Shown: positions 34,021 through 45,670, counted from the stretch's first letter. The stretch is DNA of 64,000 nucleotides from Culex pipiens pallens (GCF_016801865.2 NC_068937.1:30991970-31055969); one strand, 5' to 3'. A program made the numbers and translations. Notes: a model not told the origin generated them from the letters alone.

Positions 34021-34809
34021 ATGACACGCAAAGTGTTTCTTCTAATCAACAGCCTAGTGATACTTCTACCCTGTTCCGTCGTCTTTGCACTTATAACCAA
34101 AAGTTGCAACTTCTCCGTTTCTTCCGTTTCATTCCCGTTCGTTCTAAAGCCAACACCCTGGGAATCCATCAGCAATATCTGTGAAATCAGCGGAACATGC
34201 AACTTGACAGTATCCACCCTGCAACTTCCGGCGAAGCATTTCGAGCTGGATTTTCTGGAAGCATTCAAAGGCGTTGAGAAAAAGTTAAACTGTTTCCACT
34301 TCCGGCTTAACTTCAAAATTTACGAGTCGGGTAGTGCCACATTTTTCCTAACCATGTTCTGCAACGGCCGACTGATCCAGATGGTTGAAATCAATTTCCA
34401 GCCCTCGGATCTTCAAGCTACGGTCAACTACCAGCCCGGAGGAAGGATCCATCTGTACGAGCACTGTTCTCCGTTTGCTGCGGGATATCGAGTCCAGTTT
34501 GATGTGCTGGCAAACAGGTTGCGCTTTGAGCGGAACGATTCCGACGGATACCTGGCTTTTGAGCAAAGTGCAGCACTGAATGTTGAAAGGAACTCGTGCA
34601 ACTGCTCGATTTTAGAAACCTACTTCCAGAAGATGTGGGTATGTAAAACGGAATGGAAAAAGATAAACAAACTTTCTGGAAAACCTTCCAACATCAAGCG
34701 AGAATCGATTGTAGCCATCGGACTGTTGGCTGTATTTTTTGTTTTAATCGTATGTGCCAATTTTGCGCTCAATAAGAAGAGTCAACTGGCACCTGAAACT
34801 AAGCTGTAA
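34021..34809 (+). CDS. Uncharacterised type I membrane protein, intronless
   Basis: One uninterrupted frame encodes 262 residues. The start chosen is the ATG at 34021; a GTG nine bases upstream is not credible as a eukaryotic start. Residues 1-23 form a signal peptide (KVFLLINSLVILLPCSVVFA). Residues 24-228 are an ectodomain with nine cysteines (29, 54, 60, 91, 114, 149, 193, 195, 208) and four N-glycosylation sequons (N30, N61, N172, N194). Residues about 229-250 are a single membrane span (IVAIGLLAVFFVLIVCANFA), followed by a short basic tail (NKK..). The protein would therefore sit at the cell surface or in the secretory pathway with a 12-residue cytoplasmic end. No catalytic motif or known domain was recognised, and cysteine spacing does not match EGF, Ig or CUB patterns. 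A poly(A) signal follows 40 bases after the stop. It is the only complete gene in this repeat-rich stretch and may be a lineage-restricted or retroposed gene. Confidence 0.85.
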   Translation: MTRKVFLLINSLVILLPCSVVFALITKSCNFSVSSVSFPFVLKPTPWESISNICEISGTCNLTVSTLQLPAKHFELDFLEAFKGVEKKLNCFHFRLNFKIYESGSATFFLTMFCNGRLIQMVEINFQPSDLQATVNYQPGGRIHLYEHCSPFAAGYRVQFDVLANRLRFERNDSDGYLAFEQSAALNVERNSCNCSILETYFQKMWVCKTEWKKINKLSGKPSNIKRESIVAIGLLAVFFVLIVCANFALNKKSQLAPETKL

Positions 34810-34848
34810 CCTAAGTGTAGGGAATTTTGATTGCAGGATAGGATATTT

Positions 34849-34854
34849 AATAAA
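34849..34854 (+). terminator. Poly(A) signal of the 34021 gene
   Basis: AATAAA stands 40 bases after the TAA stop, giving a very short 3' untranslated region. Confidence 0.7.
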
Positions 34855-35009
34855 TTATTGAAAAAGTACTAGAGATTGTTTCAATTCATAAATAAATTCG
34901 CATGAAAAAGAGCGCTTCTTTATAAATATTGCTTTGTACCCATTCCCATCATTCTAAGCGGTGGTGTCTGAATGACGCTCGATAATCCGAGATGTTGTTA
35001 AAATTTACT

Positions 35010-35440
35010 AAACCCAGTTCACCAACAGGTTGAGCAGCTTTTTCTGAAGATTTCTGTTTAATTTTGACTTTTACCAAAAGTTGTTTCTATTTCTTTTACA
35101 AACATATTTCCAAATATTTTCAAGGTCTATTCTCGTCTGACGAGAATGCCATGTTGCCCACTCAATTATCGGCCTACATTTTTTTTTTCAACTAACAAAT
35201 GGTACTGGCATCACTGGCTCACTCTTACACGCGCTGCTGGTGGTGTTGGTGGCGGGCCTTTGTTCTTTATTTGCCTTCGCTACTCCCTCGGTTTTCGCCA
35301 GCCTTTGACGAGAGAAAGTAAACGTCAAATAACGTTTGTTTTTATTCTTTGTTTTATAGCATTTGCGAATTGATTCGGGATCATTTTTCAAGTGAGCGAC
35401 TAAACCATGTTCAAAAGAACATGTTGCCGGTAGTTGGACT
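35010..35440 (+). repeat. Dispersed repeat, second copy of 28040-28590 family
   Basis: It shares GGCATCACTGGCTC, GCGCTGCTGGTGGT, TTTGCCTTCGCTA and AAAAGAACATGTTGCCGG with the other copy in the same order. It lies shortly after the 3' end of the 34021 gene. Confidence 0.7.
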
Positions 35441-35525
35441 CAAAGTGATGAAAAATGATGCCGCAAAAATGAAGTTTTGATCTTGAGTAGAATTTAGAAA
35501 TTTCTACTTTTCAAATCTACAGAAA

Positions 35526-36135
35526 GGGTTAGCCCTCTACAAGCCAACCCCGCCTTTAGACGGGCTTCGATTTGAAAAATCGTCAAAAATCCATTTTTCA
35601 ATCAATTTTTGATCTTTAAAATGCATTGTAAAGAAGAAATCTTAAAATTTTCGAAAATTTAAGGGTTGGAAGTTTTACTTGTTTTATGTGACTTTGCCAA
35701 TGTTTTTAAAAATGTAATTTTTTAGGGGTCAACTTTGGTTGTGTTTTTTACTAACATGTCCTATGTTTTAAGTAAAAAGAAGTATGCAGTAATTTTTCTA
35801 GTGTCCTAGGCTATGCTTCTACGCATTTTTTTACAATTTAAATGATAATGGTGCCATTCTATAGCAGAAAATGTGAAAAACAAGCAAAAAATTGGAAAAG
35901 TGACTGTAAAACATGAACAAATAAGATAGGCAAAATGTAATGATAGGAGGTGGAAGAATAGGCCAAATACTACCAAAAACAAACATAAATTAAACAAGAT
36001 AAATGCAAATTAAAATACTAAAAATAAAACAAGAGAAGTAAAGTTTTTCGTAGAACCAAAGTTGCTCAAAATGACCTCCTGAACACAGGAAAAATATAAA
36101 TTTTCGAAAAAAAAATTTGGGCAGTAGAAGGTTAA
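35526..36135 (+). mobile_element. TTAA-ended MITE, near-complete copy
   Basis: The left end GGGTTAGCCCTCTAC and right end GTAGAAGGTTAA are imperfect inverted repeats around about 600 bases. TTAA is intact on the right and is TTAG on the left. TTAA targets with CCCTC-type ends are typical of piggyBac-derived MITEs; assignment by ends only. Other copies: 7380-7600, 10635-11045, 42400-43440. Confidence 0.7.
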
Positions 36136-36136
36136 A

Positions 36137-36330
36137 CCAGAAGGGTCATTTTTCATATAGAACTAAATTTTTCATTTTGAAATTATGTGTTTTTTTCTAA
36201 CATTGGAGGGTTATTTTTTAGAGTGTAATAATGTTGTATAGAGTTGTAGAGCAGACAATTACAAAACATTTGTTAAATGAATAAAAGTAGTTTGTTTATA
36301 ACCATCACGAGCTTTCGCGATGCCTGGAAA
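36137..36330 (+). repeat. Partial copy of palindrome-arm sequence
   Basis: It repeats, in the same orientation and with divergence, the segment at about 36949-37125 of the adjacent palindrome (AGAAGGGTCATTTTT, GTTGTAGAGCAGACAA, ATCACGAG). Confidence 0.7.
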
Positions 36331-37169
36331 AAAAAATCTAGGAGTGCTATACTATTTCAAACATGAGCCAGGTTTAGAAAATCAATTGTTAAAAAAAATT
36401 GCTCAGTTCTTTGAAAATAAATTGTTTTTTCAAACTAATTTCTGGGTCTTTTGCATTATTTCGAAAAAAGAAGTTCTTTAAAACAACCAGGTTTTTCAAA
36501 AACTAATTTCCTATATTTTTTAATTCTCCGCCAACTCACACAGCAGTTGCCCCGACCCCTCTTCGATTTGCGTGAAACTTTGTCTTAAGGGGTAACTTTT
36601 GTCCCTGATCACGAATCCGAGGTTCGTTGTTTGATATCTCGTGACGGAGGGACGGTACGACCACTTCAATTTTTGAACATGCGAAAAAAGAGGTATTTTT
36701 CAATAATTTGCAGCCTGAAACGGTGATGAGATAGAAATTTGGTGTCAAAGGGACTTTTATGTAAAATTAGACGCCCGATTTGATGGCGTACTCAGAATTC
36801 CGAAAAAAACGTATTTTTCATCGAAAAAAACACTAAAAACGTTTTAAAAATTCTCCCATTTTCCGTTACTCGACTGTACAAAATTTTGGAACATGTCATT
36901 TTATGGGAAATTTAATGTACTTTTCGAATCTACATTGACCCAGAAGGGTTATTTTTTCATTTAGAACAAAATTTTTCATTTTAAAATTTCGTGTTTTTCT
37001 AACTTTGCAGGGTTATTTTATAGAGTGTAACAATGTTCTACAAAGTTGTAGAGCAGACAAATACAAAAATTTTGATATATAGACATAAGGGGTTTGCTTA
37101 TAAACATCACGAGTTATCGCGATTTTACGAAAAAAAGTTTTGAAAAAGTTGGTCGTCATCGATCATGGC

Positions 37170-38069
37170 TAGGCTTAGTGATTTTTCACGCTCGAAAATA
37201 GAAAATTTCACGGGGACCTCAATTTCAAACCATCAAATTTCACGCAAATTTCACGGAACGTGAAAAATGTTAAAGTAACTCTGAAAATCTTATGTTTTTA
37301 AATCACAAAAACTACTTTTTAGCTTCATTAAATATTTAACTTGACACAAAAAAAAAAATCTCCTTATTTTCAAAAAAGTTTCCATCTGGTTAATGGATGG
37401 GCTCTATTTATATTTTGAAACAAAATGTGTTATTGTTTTTTTTAACTTTCAAGAGAGTCATCCACCCTGATAAATAATCAAATATCGTTAAATTTAAATT
37501 ATTTAAACAGGACTCAGAAAAAATAAGATTTTTTTAAAAGGTTCAAAGATAAAAATACTCTTTATTTCATTTTAAACAAAACAAAGCTGTTTTTTTTTTA
37601 ATTTCTTTTGAAATTATACCTTTCAAATAAATGAGTAGTATTTTAATAAATTTAGTTAGTTTCTAAAATACTGAAAAACCTGAACAATTTTTCAAATGGT
37701 TCGAATCAAGCTTTTCAATTGAAAACTAATAAAATTTACTTAAATAGTCTTTATTGTTGGAATATTTATTATGATGCTATTTGAAAAAAAATTGAGAAAA
37801 TTGATAAATTTCAAGAGCTTTATACCGTCGGCAAACATAAATCGTCAAAATTCACTAACCCTATATTAGTAATTGAACAAGGTTATTCACTCGCTTGATT
37901 CTACAGTAGTTCTTACGATTATTTTTATTCCTATTTGAGTTTGATACAATATTTTGAGAAAAATCGTTACATTTTCACGCAAACATAAAATTTCACGGGA
38001 TTTCGCGGAAAAAGACAAATTTCGCGGATTTCACGCTGTCCGCGAAATCGTGAAATTTCACTAACCCTA
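37170..38069. mobile_element. hAT-type element in palindrome loop (900 bases)
   Basis: The termini are TAGGCTTAGTGATTTTTCACG and CGTGAAATTTCACTAACCCTA. The perfect 8-base duplication ATCATGGC stands at 37162-37169 and 38070-38077. Subterminal regions repeat TTTCACG/CGTGAAA words. No transposase frame. Confidence 0.93.
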
Positions 38070-38139
38070 ATCATGGCCGTTCATGGTCACCCGCGACAGA
38101 CACGGACGACGAAACAAAGAGAAACGCAAAATAGTAGTT

Positions 38140-38530
38140 TATGCAACAAGTTGCAAAAAGAGGATTTTTTCAGCACGAGTCGTACATTTATCGACGAGTG
38201 CTGAAAAAATCAAGTTTTGCAACGAGTTCCATACAACATTTTTTGCAATTCCGAAAAATACCCATTGAGTGAAATTTTATGTCAAATTTCCATGTATTTT
38301 GTCAATAAATCGTTTAAATAAAAAAAATGTTGAAAAGTGTTACATTTCGAAACAAGTGCTGAAAAGTTCAACTTTTCAGCACCCATTTCAGTGCTGAAAA
38401 GTAGAACTTTTCAGCATTTATTTTGAAAAGTGTTGCTATTCGATTCTGTTATGATTGGTACAGAAAAGTAGGCTATTTCGTCGTTCAAGAATGACAGAAA
38501 AAGTAAGTAGTTTCACGACGGAATTGCAAA
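38140..38530 (+). repeat. Dispersed hairpin repeat (copy 1)
   Basis: AGTTGCAAAAAGAGGATTTT is followed by a stem TTTTTTCAGCAC(GAG)..GTGCTGAAAAAA and repeated GTGCTGAAAAGT words. The same order is found at 53757-54100. Confidence 0.75.
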
Positions 38531-39189
38531 AAGTAACTTTTTCAAAACTTTTTTTTCGTAAAATCGCGATAACTCGTGATGTTTATAAGCAAACCCCTTA
38601 TGTCTACATATCAAAATTTTTGTAATTGTCTGCTCTACAACTTTGTAGAACATTATTACACTCTAAAAAATAATCCTGCAAAGTTAGAAAAAACACGAAA
38701 TTTTAAAATGAAAAATTTTGTTCTAAATGAAAAAATGACCCTTCTGGGTCAATGTAGATTCGAAAAGAACATTAAATTTCCCATAAAATGACATGTTCCA
38801 ACATTTTTTACAGTCGAGTAACGGAAAATGGGAGAATTTTTAAAACGTTTTTAGTGTTTTTTTTCGATGAAAAATACGTTTTTTCGGAATTCTGAGTACG
38901 CCATCAAATCGGGCGTCTAATTTTACATAAAAGTCCCTTTGACACCAAATTTCTATCTCATCACTGTTTCAGGCTGCAAATTATTGAAAAATACCTCTTT
39001 TTTCGCATGTTCAAAAATTGAAGGGATCGTACCGCCCCTCCGTCACGAGATATCAAAAAACGGACCTCGGATTCGTGATCAGGGACAAAAGTTACCTCTT
39101 AGGACAAAGTTTCACGCAAATCGAAGAGGGGTCAGGGCAACTTTTCCCGATTTCGTGTGAGTTGGTAGAGAATTACCCATATATTTTCA

Positions 39190-39889
39190 AACAAGAAAAG
39201 TTTTGTGAATAATTGAAAGGGATGGTTTTTAATTATTTTTTAAATGTTTTAACCTTTTTTTTGCCATGAATAGCTCTTAAAAAATAGCAGCTTAATTTTC
39301 TTTTAAATATTTTTTAGAGTTTCCGCATTTTATAATTGTTATTGAACAACACCTAGAAAGATTCATGGTCTGACAATTTTTTTTATGAATTTGAAAAAAA
39401 GGCTGTTTCGACATTATTATTATTCATAAATTGAGCTATATTTTCATATGTTTCTGTGAGGTTTATGAAAAAAAAATATTTCAACTAAAAATAAATACAA
39501 GCAATGATTTTTAAAAGCTCATTTTGCGAAATTACTTTAGGCGAATGGTACACGATTCCTTAAAACAATCTCTTCTGAGCAATAACTAAAAATCGTCAAC
39601 ATCAATTTGCAATTGTTGCTATTTCTAAACATAGGAAATGAAGTCTTTCAAAATTGTCTTTTTAAAATAAATGTTATTTTATTTATTTATTCCGTATTCA
39701 GGAGGTTTTGAGCAGGTTCCAAAAAAAATTTACTTCAATTGTTTTACGTTTTTCTTCATAAATTTTGCCTTTTTTTGTTTTTGTTATTTATTGATAGTAC
39801 CATGTCTTATCTACAACCTCCAATCAATAAATTTTACAATGCGACTTAAATGAACAAAAAGCAATGCTAATTATTCGACAACATAAAAT
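39190..39889. other. AT-rich DNA, no gene seen
   Basis: No supported feature. Confidence 0.55.
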
Positions 39890-40880
39890 CGCGGCACTTA
39901 GGGTCTTACTTGGATATCGCTTTTTCAGGTTATGTCACTCAAAAGTGATTCAAATCGCTCGTTCCGCAATTAAAACATTCGAAGAAAGCTTCAAACCTCG
40001 ATGCGCGTAGAAGCTCAGGCCTCACGTTAATGAATCGAATTGTTCGGGGAAAATTTGTGCTCCCAAATTGGATGATTGTCTCGGGGTGTGTGTGTGTGCG
40101 ATATAGTTTTCCTAGACTGCCGCCTAAGCTATCGCTTACCGTTGAGTCAGAGGTTTTTAATTTTTCGAATTTTAATTGCGCATAGCGCAGATTTCGCAAC
40201 TCAACGCGTTACAACTCACTTGCGCGTGGATTGAAGCGCGTTGCGCAAGTAAAAATACGCTAGAATGACCAGCATTTCTTCACTATCAGCGCGCGTCCAC
40301 TACTCTGCCATTGACCCAATTGGGTAATGCCGATTCTACCTACGCAGCGTGACAAAATTAGTATTCAAGAGTAGAGACCCTCCAGCCGAAGGTTAATCTC
40401 CTCTCTTGGCCCAGGATAAACCCTTATAGAAGCGCGATTCGAAGAAATTAAGTCAACAACCTTCACGTTCGCGTTGTTGTCGTCGTCGTGATGGCAGAAA
40501 ATTTTGCATACACGCACACACAGTTCGCGGGCACGTGAGACCTCACAAAACGGTGCTGGGCCTTAAAGTGTACCGAGAAATTGTACCACCGTGTACCGTC
40601 GCCGTTGTTGTCCACCCCCGAGTCACGATCTGGCGGAGGTTGATCCTGCCGTCAAACGGGCGTTGTCCTGCCGTTGATTGCAGCTTTTCATAGCTTCAAA
40701 AATGCACGTCGGTCTACAATAGTGCTTACGAGTTTAAGGTCGCGCTCAAGTTGCTGCAATTTTAACCCCGATTTATGAGCGTTGAATGGCGGGCTTCTGC
40801 GCGTCATAATTGATCAGTGCGAAAGTGCATCGGGCAGCGCGATTCGCGCGAAAAAGAGATTTGCGAGTTAAATTTGGAAA
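39890..40880. promoter_or_regulatory. Unique GC-richer island, promoter-like
   Basis: It has CpG-rich unique text, a TG microsatellite near 40085-40100 and an initiator-like TGATCAGTGCG near 40813. A leader or regulatory role is likely but not shown; no coding exon is supported on either strand. Confidence 0.25.
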
Positions 40881-41476
40881 CAGAGAAATGATAGGCACGA
40901 AAAGTGGTTTAAAGATGAAAAATGTCGTTTGATCCACCTTTTGGAGCTTGATGTCTTCCTCACATTTATTTCAACTAAAATTGAAAGTTTCATCAAAATT
41001 GGTGCACATCGAAACGACTTTTGGAACAGAAAAACATGGCTCTTAATATTAAGCTAATGACCCATTTTAAAGTATTCACAACTTTAAAAAAAACTCATTT
41101 GGAAAATAATTACATGAGCCGGATACACTCCTTGTTTACAAACTCACATTGGCCCAATAACAGTGTTTTGCTTGGTTTCTTCGAAAAGTCTACTTATTTG
41201 GGTTTTTTTTGTATTTTTTTTTTTCATTTTTTATAAACTTTGCAGGGGCTGTCTCTATTAAAAAAGAAGTCATTCTGTTTAATTGGTTAGTCCATACATG
41301 TTCCCAAACAAAAATTTTAAGCGAAAATTATAGCTAAATATTCATCAAGCTGTATCGTGATATCTGATATCTGATCAATTTTAGGTCTTCGGCAAAATTT
41401 TAAGTATTGGGAAGGGAAATTCAGGAAATAGAACCAATTTATTTAATGGATTTTGGTGAAAATTTGGCAATGTTAT
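40881..41476. other. AT-rich DNA with dispersed-repeat fragment
   Basis: About 41275-41410 carries the GGTCTTCGGCAAAATTT word of the family seen at 3215-3350 and 24800-24950. No gene. Confidence 0.45.
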
Positions 41477-41493
41477 ATAATAAGACCTTTTTT

Positions 41494-41572
41494 TGGACCG
41501 GCCCGTGGCCTAATGGTTACGGCTCCCGCCTCATAAGCGGAAGGTTCAGAGTTCGATTCCCAACCGGTCTCC
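41494..41572 (+). pseudogene. tRNA-like SINE head (sense)
   Basis: The A and B boxes are well formed and the outer GGACCGG/CCGGTCT segments pair. The T stem has mismatches and the fold is irregular, so it acts as a polymerase III promoter module rather than a tRNA. Confidence 0.6.
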
Positions 41573-41589
41573 TTGAAATTATTCGACAA

Positions 41590-41680
41590 AAAACGCATAA
41601 AATCAGGTAGGATTCGAACTCACACCTTTGGATTGGTAATCAGATGCTCTAGCCACTCGGCCACCGAGGGGTTGACACCC
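41590..41680 (-). pseudogene. tRNA-like unit on opposite strand of SINE
   Basis: On the minus strand TGGCCGAGTGGCTAGAGC (A box) is followed by GAGTTCGAATCC (B box) with tRNA-like spacing. The anticodon stem does not form cleanly. Confidence 0.55.
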
Positions 41681-42399
41681 CTTGAGTGAATTAATCCGTA
41701 GTGGTGAAATAATGTCACAAGGTCATTTACTAAATAATACAACAATCCCTCTCCCAACGATTCCCATACACACACCACACACCATATTCTATAAATAACT
41801 CGAAGTGGTTGGTACGGTATGTCCTCACTTCTTCTTCTTCCCCTGATGATACAATGAAATGTGGGTTCCGTTCATAGAATCTGTCTCTTGCGGTTAATGC
41901 AACGCAGTAGGCCGGGCCGCTCTAGTGAGTGTAAAACATTTCGGGGGTTCTCGAAAGTACTGCAATCATTAATAATGACAAGAAAGAACTTGAGGCGTAA
42001 TCTAACCATAAGTTCTTCCCGGATGCTTTCTTCGGACTGGTTGCGCTTGTGTTCGATTAGATAAGATTAGATTAGATTAGATTTAAATAATAAGACCTTT
42101 TAGAATGTTATTCCTAAATATGAATATCCATGAAAACGGTGCAGAAATTGCAGCGTGCTTTCAAAAGTATTCAAAGAAATATTTTTCAATTGGCAACACT
42201 GCCAAATATTTTCTGCCCTCGATCAAAAGTTATTGATTCTGATCTTCAGAAACAAATGAAAAAAAAAAGTTTTGAAAATAGTGTTTGCATTTTTTTTTGT
42301 GTTAAAAAGTTAAAAATAAGTAATAGATTTAAAGCGTTCATCTGTAATTTGCCAAAAACTGTAATTTGATCTCAATTATCGATCTCGAAATATAGATTT

Positions 42400-43440
42400 A
42401 GGAATATTTAGATACCATTTTGTGTGTGAACAGCTCTCAAATTTGAATAAAAACTTTTGTGCATTGGAAAGTAGAACTATAACTTTTTCAGAAAATTTTG
42501 GGTTTACTTGTTTTGAATTGTTTTGAAAACTGTTGTTCTGAAATCAACTTTGACCGTGTTTCTAACTAATATGCCTTATTTTTGCCTTCCTCACCTTACT
42601 GAGGAAAGGCTATAAAATCACTCGGAAAATGAACATTTAATTTAGACCTCCTAGACCTACCGTCATTTATACATATCGACCCAGAATCACCAGCTGAGCA
42701 AATGTCTGTGTGTTTGGCTGTATGTAGACATGTGTACCAAATCAATGTCACTGGAATATTTCGGCACAGACTCAACCGATTTTGGCCGGAAAGGTTTTAA
42801 TCGATCCGTCTGAACGCCCCCTAAGTTGCTATTTAAATTCATGCAGTTTTATCATGTATTTAAAAAGTTATGTTAAAAAACTGTTTCATATTAAATTTAA
42901 ATTATGGTAAAAAGGGTGTTTTATTCATGAAACCCTCACATGTTATATATTTTTAGAAAGCATTTGAGAAGACCTTTCTTGTGGATTAAGAATTTTCAAG
43001 ATCTGACTTACCTATCTTAAATTACAAACAGTTTAAAAAAGATCTGAATTCACATAACCTCAACTGGTCGGGTCTGATCGCCACGAAAAAGCCGTGTAGA
43101 GGAATGCCATTTTCCTCAAAGGCCGTGTCTGTATAATCTTGACAAAAAGTCTGTAGGTAGTCCGTTTTTTTTTACTCATCACTTATTTTTATTAGGACCT
43201 CTTAGGTGCTGCGAACGTTAGGGGAGATCCATAAACATGTGGACACTTTAGGCGGGTTGGAATCACTATAAATGAGAGGAAGGCACCAACCACCTAAAGG
43301 TGGATTAAGTAACGTTTTTTATGTCAAACAAGTATGCCGTTATTTTTGTTTTGTCCCAAATTTTGTTGTGGGCACAAATGTTACTTTGTTGATTTAAAAG
43401 GTAATGGTTTAACTTGTTTTATTATTTATGTAAGCTTATT
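42400..43440 (+). repeat. TTAA-family repeat interrupted by insertion
   Basis: Both sides of the insertion at 42583-43314 align with 35690-35860: TCAACTTTGACCGTGTTT and CTAACTAATATG on the left, AAGTATGCCGTTATTTTT and TTTAAAAGGTAATGGT on the right. It is a third, more diverged copy of the TTAA family. Confidence 0.65.
42583..43314 (+). mobile_element. Dispersed element, TGCCTTCCTC..AAGTAACG (copy 1)
   Basis: It begins TGCCTTCCTCACCTTACTGAGG, which is itself a small hairpin, and ends CCACCTAAAGGTGGATTAAGT then AACG. TTTT-type duplications flank it. A second copy lies inverted at 47871-48419. Shared interior words include a GTCGATATG..TATA segment and GATTTTGTCC-like text. No coding capacity; class undetermined. 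Confidence 0.75.
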
Positions 43441-44640
43441 TACTTATTTTTAACTTCACTACACTGAAAAAAATATCCTATTTTTAGTTATAAGCTATGC
43501 AATTAAGATTATTTCTGTGTTTATGTCTGTCTTATAGAAATGGCCAAAAATCACAAAAAAGGCAAAAGGTTTTTTCAACATTTTAATTTTAAAAACCACT
43601 GCTACTTCACAAGGAAAGGACTTAAAACAGTGGTCAATACTTTTAAATAATATTGCCTGGAGATTCGATTTAAACTATCGGATTCTGAAGATTTTGACGT
43701 TTAGACCACTTTAAAAAAAAACAATTTTAGTAAATGATTTTGTATTTTTTTTTTGTCAGGAGAGGCATACCATCCTGCATTATTCGTGAGTCTTTTTGTA
43801 ACATCTTAGGCTATTTCCTCAAAAAAATTGAACGACAAAAAAACATGAAATTAAACCTTTAAACTTAAAATTCGAAAAATCTCACAGAAGTGGCGTGATT
43901 TTTTCTTTCAGTGGATTTCTTTCTGGAAATCCGTCAAACTTCCTACAAGTTTGTCTTTGGCCACTTTTTGATACGCTGCGACGGCTTCGAGATACAGTCG
44001 TTTTAATTACGACTGGAATTGCTCTACATCAAGAAACTCAAAAACTTTAAAAAAATCGAAATGTTTGGTCAAATTATGAAAAACAAATGTTATGATTGGA
44101 GTTTATAGAATAAGCCTTAAACTACCAATAAAAACAAATACTGGTACCGTCTTAACACGGGAAAAAAATAAAACAAAGGGAACAGCAGATGGAATAAAAT
44201 GTTTAAATGATTACTTCCCATCCAAAATTAATCAATCTAAAATCACATTTTCAACCAAACACAGCACTTGCTCCACCCAAATCAAAAAGTCAAACAATTT
44301 ACGCCGATTTCGAGCATGCAAATTTATAATCATAATCTTAAAAATAACCATAACAAAAATGTGTAACACCTCCGCCATTCCGTTGAGAAAATCTTGTTTC
44401 TTTTGCGGTCAATTACACACGCACATGAACGCCGGCTGCTCTTCGTTTTGTGTGTTGAACATGCCTTTTAAATTTAACTTCTCTAATCAAATTTAATTGT
44501 TGATCTTCAGTGCAATGCATTTCGTTACTGAATTTAGTTCTAACTATAATGCTTTAGTTTTTCAGATTTCTCATTTCTTTTTAAATTACTTAAATTACTT
44601 TTCGAGTTGTATTCATATTCATTTGTCACAAAATTGATTA
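43441..44640. other. AT-rich DNA, no gene supported
   Basis: An ATG-started 134-codon frame (44092-44496) exists but has strongly AT-driven composition (runs of Lys, Ile and Asn), no homolog recognised and no upstream promoter. It is not annotated as a gene. Confidence 0.5.
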
Positions 44641-45670
44641 CAATTTTGAAAGTTCAACTCCATCGCAATCGCCAGCAACGGTTGGTGGTGGTTCAGTTAT
44701 GGTTTGCCGCGGCACGTCACGTATCCATCAATTCTGCAAATTGAAACTGGTCCACGTGGTGCGTGGTTTGTACGATTCTTATACGGGGCCCATTATTCAA
44801 ATGACCACCAGCCCACGCCATCAATGCTTTTACGCACAACTTTTCAATCATATTTCACAACCGGGTGGGTGAGCTTTATTTGCACTATCGCAGAATGTTT
44901 TCAACGTGAAACAAGTTGTTTATTTTTATTGAAAATTTCAAAACATTTCCAGATTACTCACAAAATTATAAGTTTTGGGTCTTTTATGGTAGTGCAAACC
45001 TACACTACAGCCAATTACTTCACCAACGAAATATCAGTCAAGATAACGATCAACTTTCCAGCAATAAACACCGAACCGAGCCAATAATTGGCACGAGTTG
45101 GCCCATAAAATTTTCCTCAAAATCACTTATTGGGTAATTTTTCACTCGCTAGGAACGAAGGCCGTTAACCTTCATTTTGCCAAGTCCAACCTTAAAACAC
45201 AGATCAACGCGTTATGTCACAGACAGTCAGAGAATTTATATTTGCGCAAAAGTGCTCTTTTTTGCAGAAAAAAAAGTCTGTGGTGAATTCAAACCTGCCG
45301 TGGTGAATTTGATTGCAAACTCACCAAACATTCAAAATGTTCGTTGAAAATTGGAAGCTAATTGATTTGCAAACTTAAAATATGTCTCTTTGTTTGTGTC
45401 GATTTTATCTCACCCAAAGGCAAGGTAACTACCAGCAGGTAGAGTGCAATTTTGTGGTGCAGTCGAGCAACCAAGCCGCCTAGCTTTTCGATGGCAATCT
45501 ATCACTCACTGTGGGGAGGAGGTTGGTGAAAAGCTCACAAACTGCAACGATGATTTAATCTATAATCTACACACAAGTGCATCCATTGCATTGGGATCGG
45601 GTAGTTTATCTTTGTTTAAAGGTGGACGGGTATTTGGAAAATTGCGAATTTTCAGAAATTTATTTATATG
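44641..45670. promoter_or_regulatory. Unique island, possible regulatory DNA
   Basis: It is non-repetitive and moderately GC-rich. It includes a CAGGTAG word (45436-45442), the consensus of the insect early-zygotic activator Zelda, next to CAGCAGGT E-box-like text. A 127-codon frame (44704-45087) starts only at TTG and has no motif. Confidence 0.2.

Larger units (their letters stand above)
36517..39175. mobile_element. Large palindromic element, ~650-base arms
   Basis: The left arm (36517-37163) and right arm (about 38525-39175) are close reverse complements for ~650 bases, sharing AATTCTC..CCAACTCACAC, GACCCCTCTTCGATTTGCG, GTTGTAGAGCAGACAA and ATCGCGATTTTACG. The loop holds a hAT element (37170-38069) and a dispersed hairpin repeat (about 38140-38530). 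Open frames of 61-73 codons in the arms mirror each other and are artefacts. Superfamily undetermined. Confidence 0.9.
41492..42086 (+). mobile_element. tRNA-headed SINE with 15-base duplications
   Basis: The perfect direct repeat ATAATAAGACCTTTT stands at 41477-41491 and 42087-42101. The element begins with a tRNA-like head (A box TGGCCTAATGG, B box AGTTCGATTCC) and ends in an (ATTAG)n tail near 42060-42084. About 30 bases after the head is a second tRNA-like unit on the opposite strand (41590-41680). The body is 595 bases, long for a SINE, and non-coding. Polymerase III transcription and mobilisation by an unidentified LINE are inferred from family knowledge. Confidence 0.88.

Noticed and set aside
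44092..44496. 134-codon ATG frame
   Set aside because: Residue content is driven by AT-rich codons, and there is no promoter, poly(A) signal or recognisable domain.
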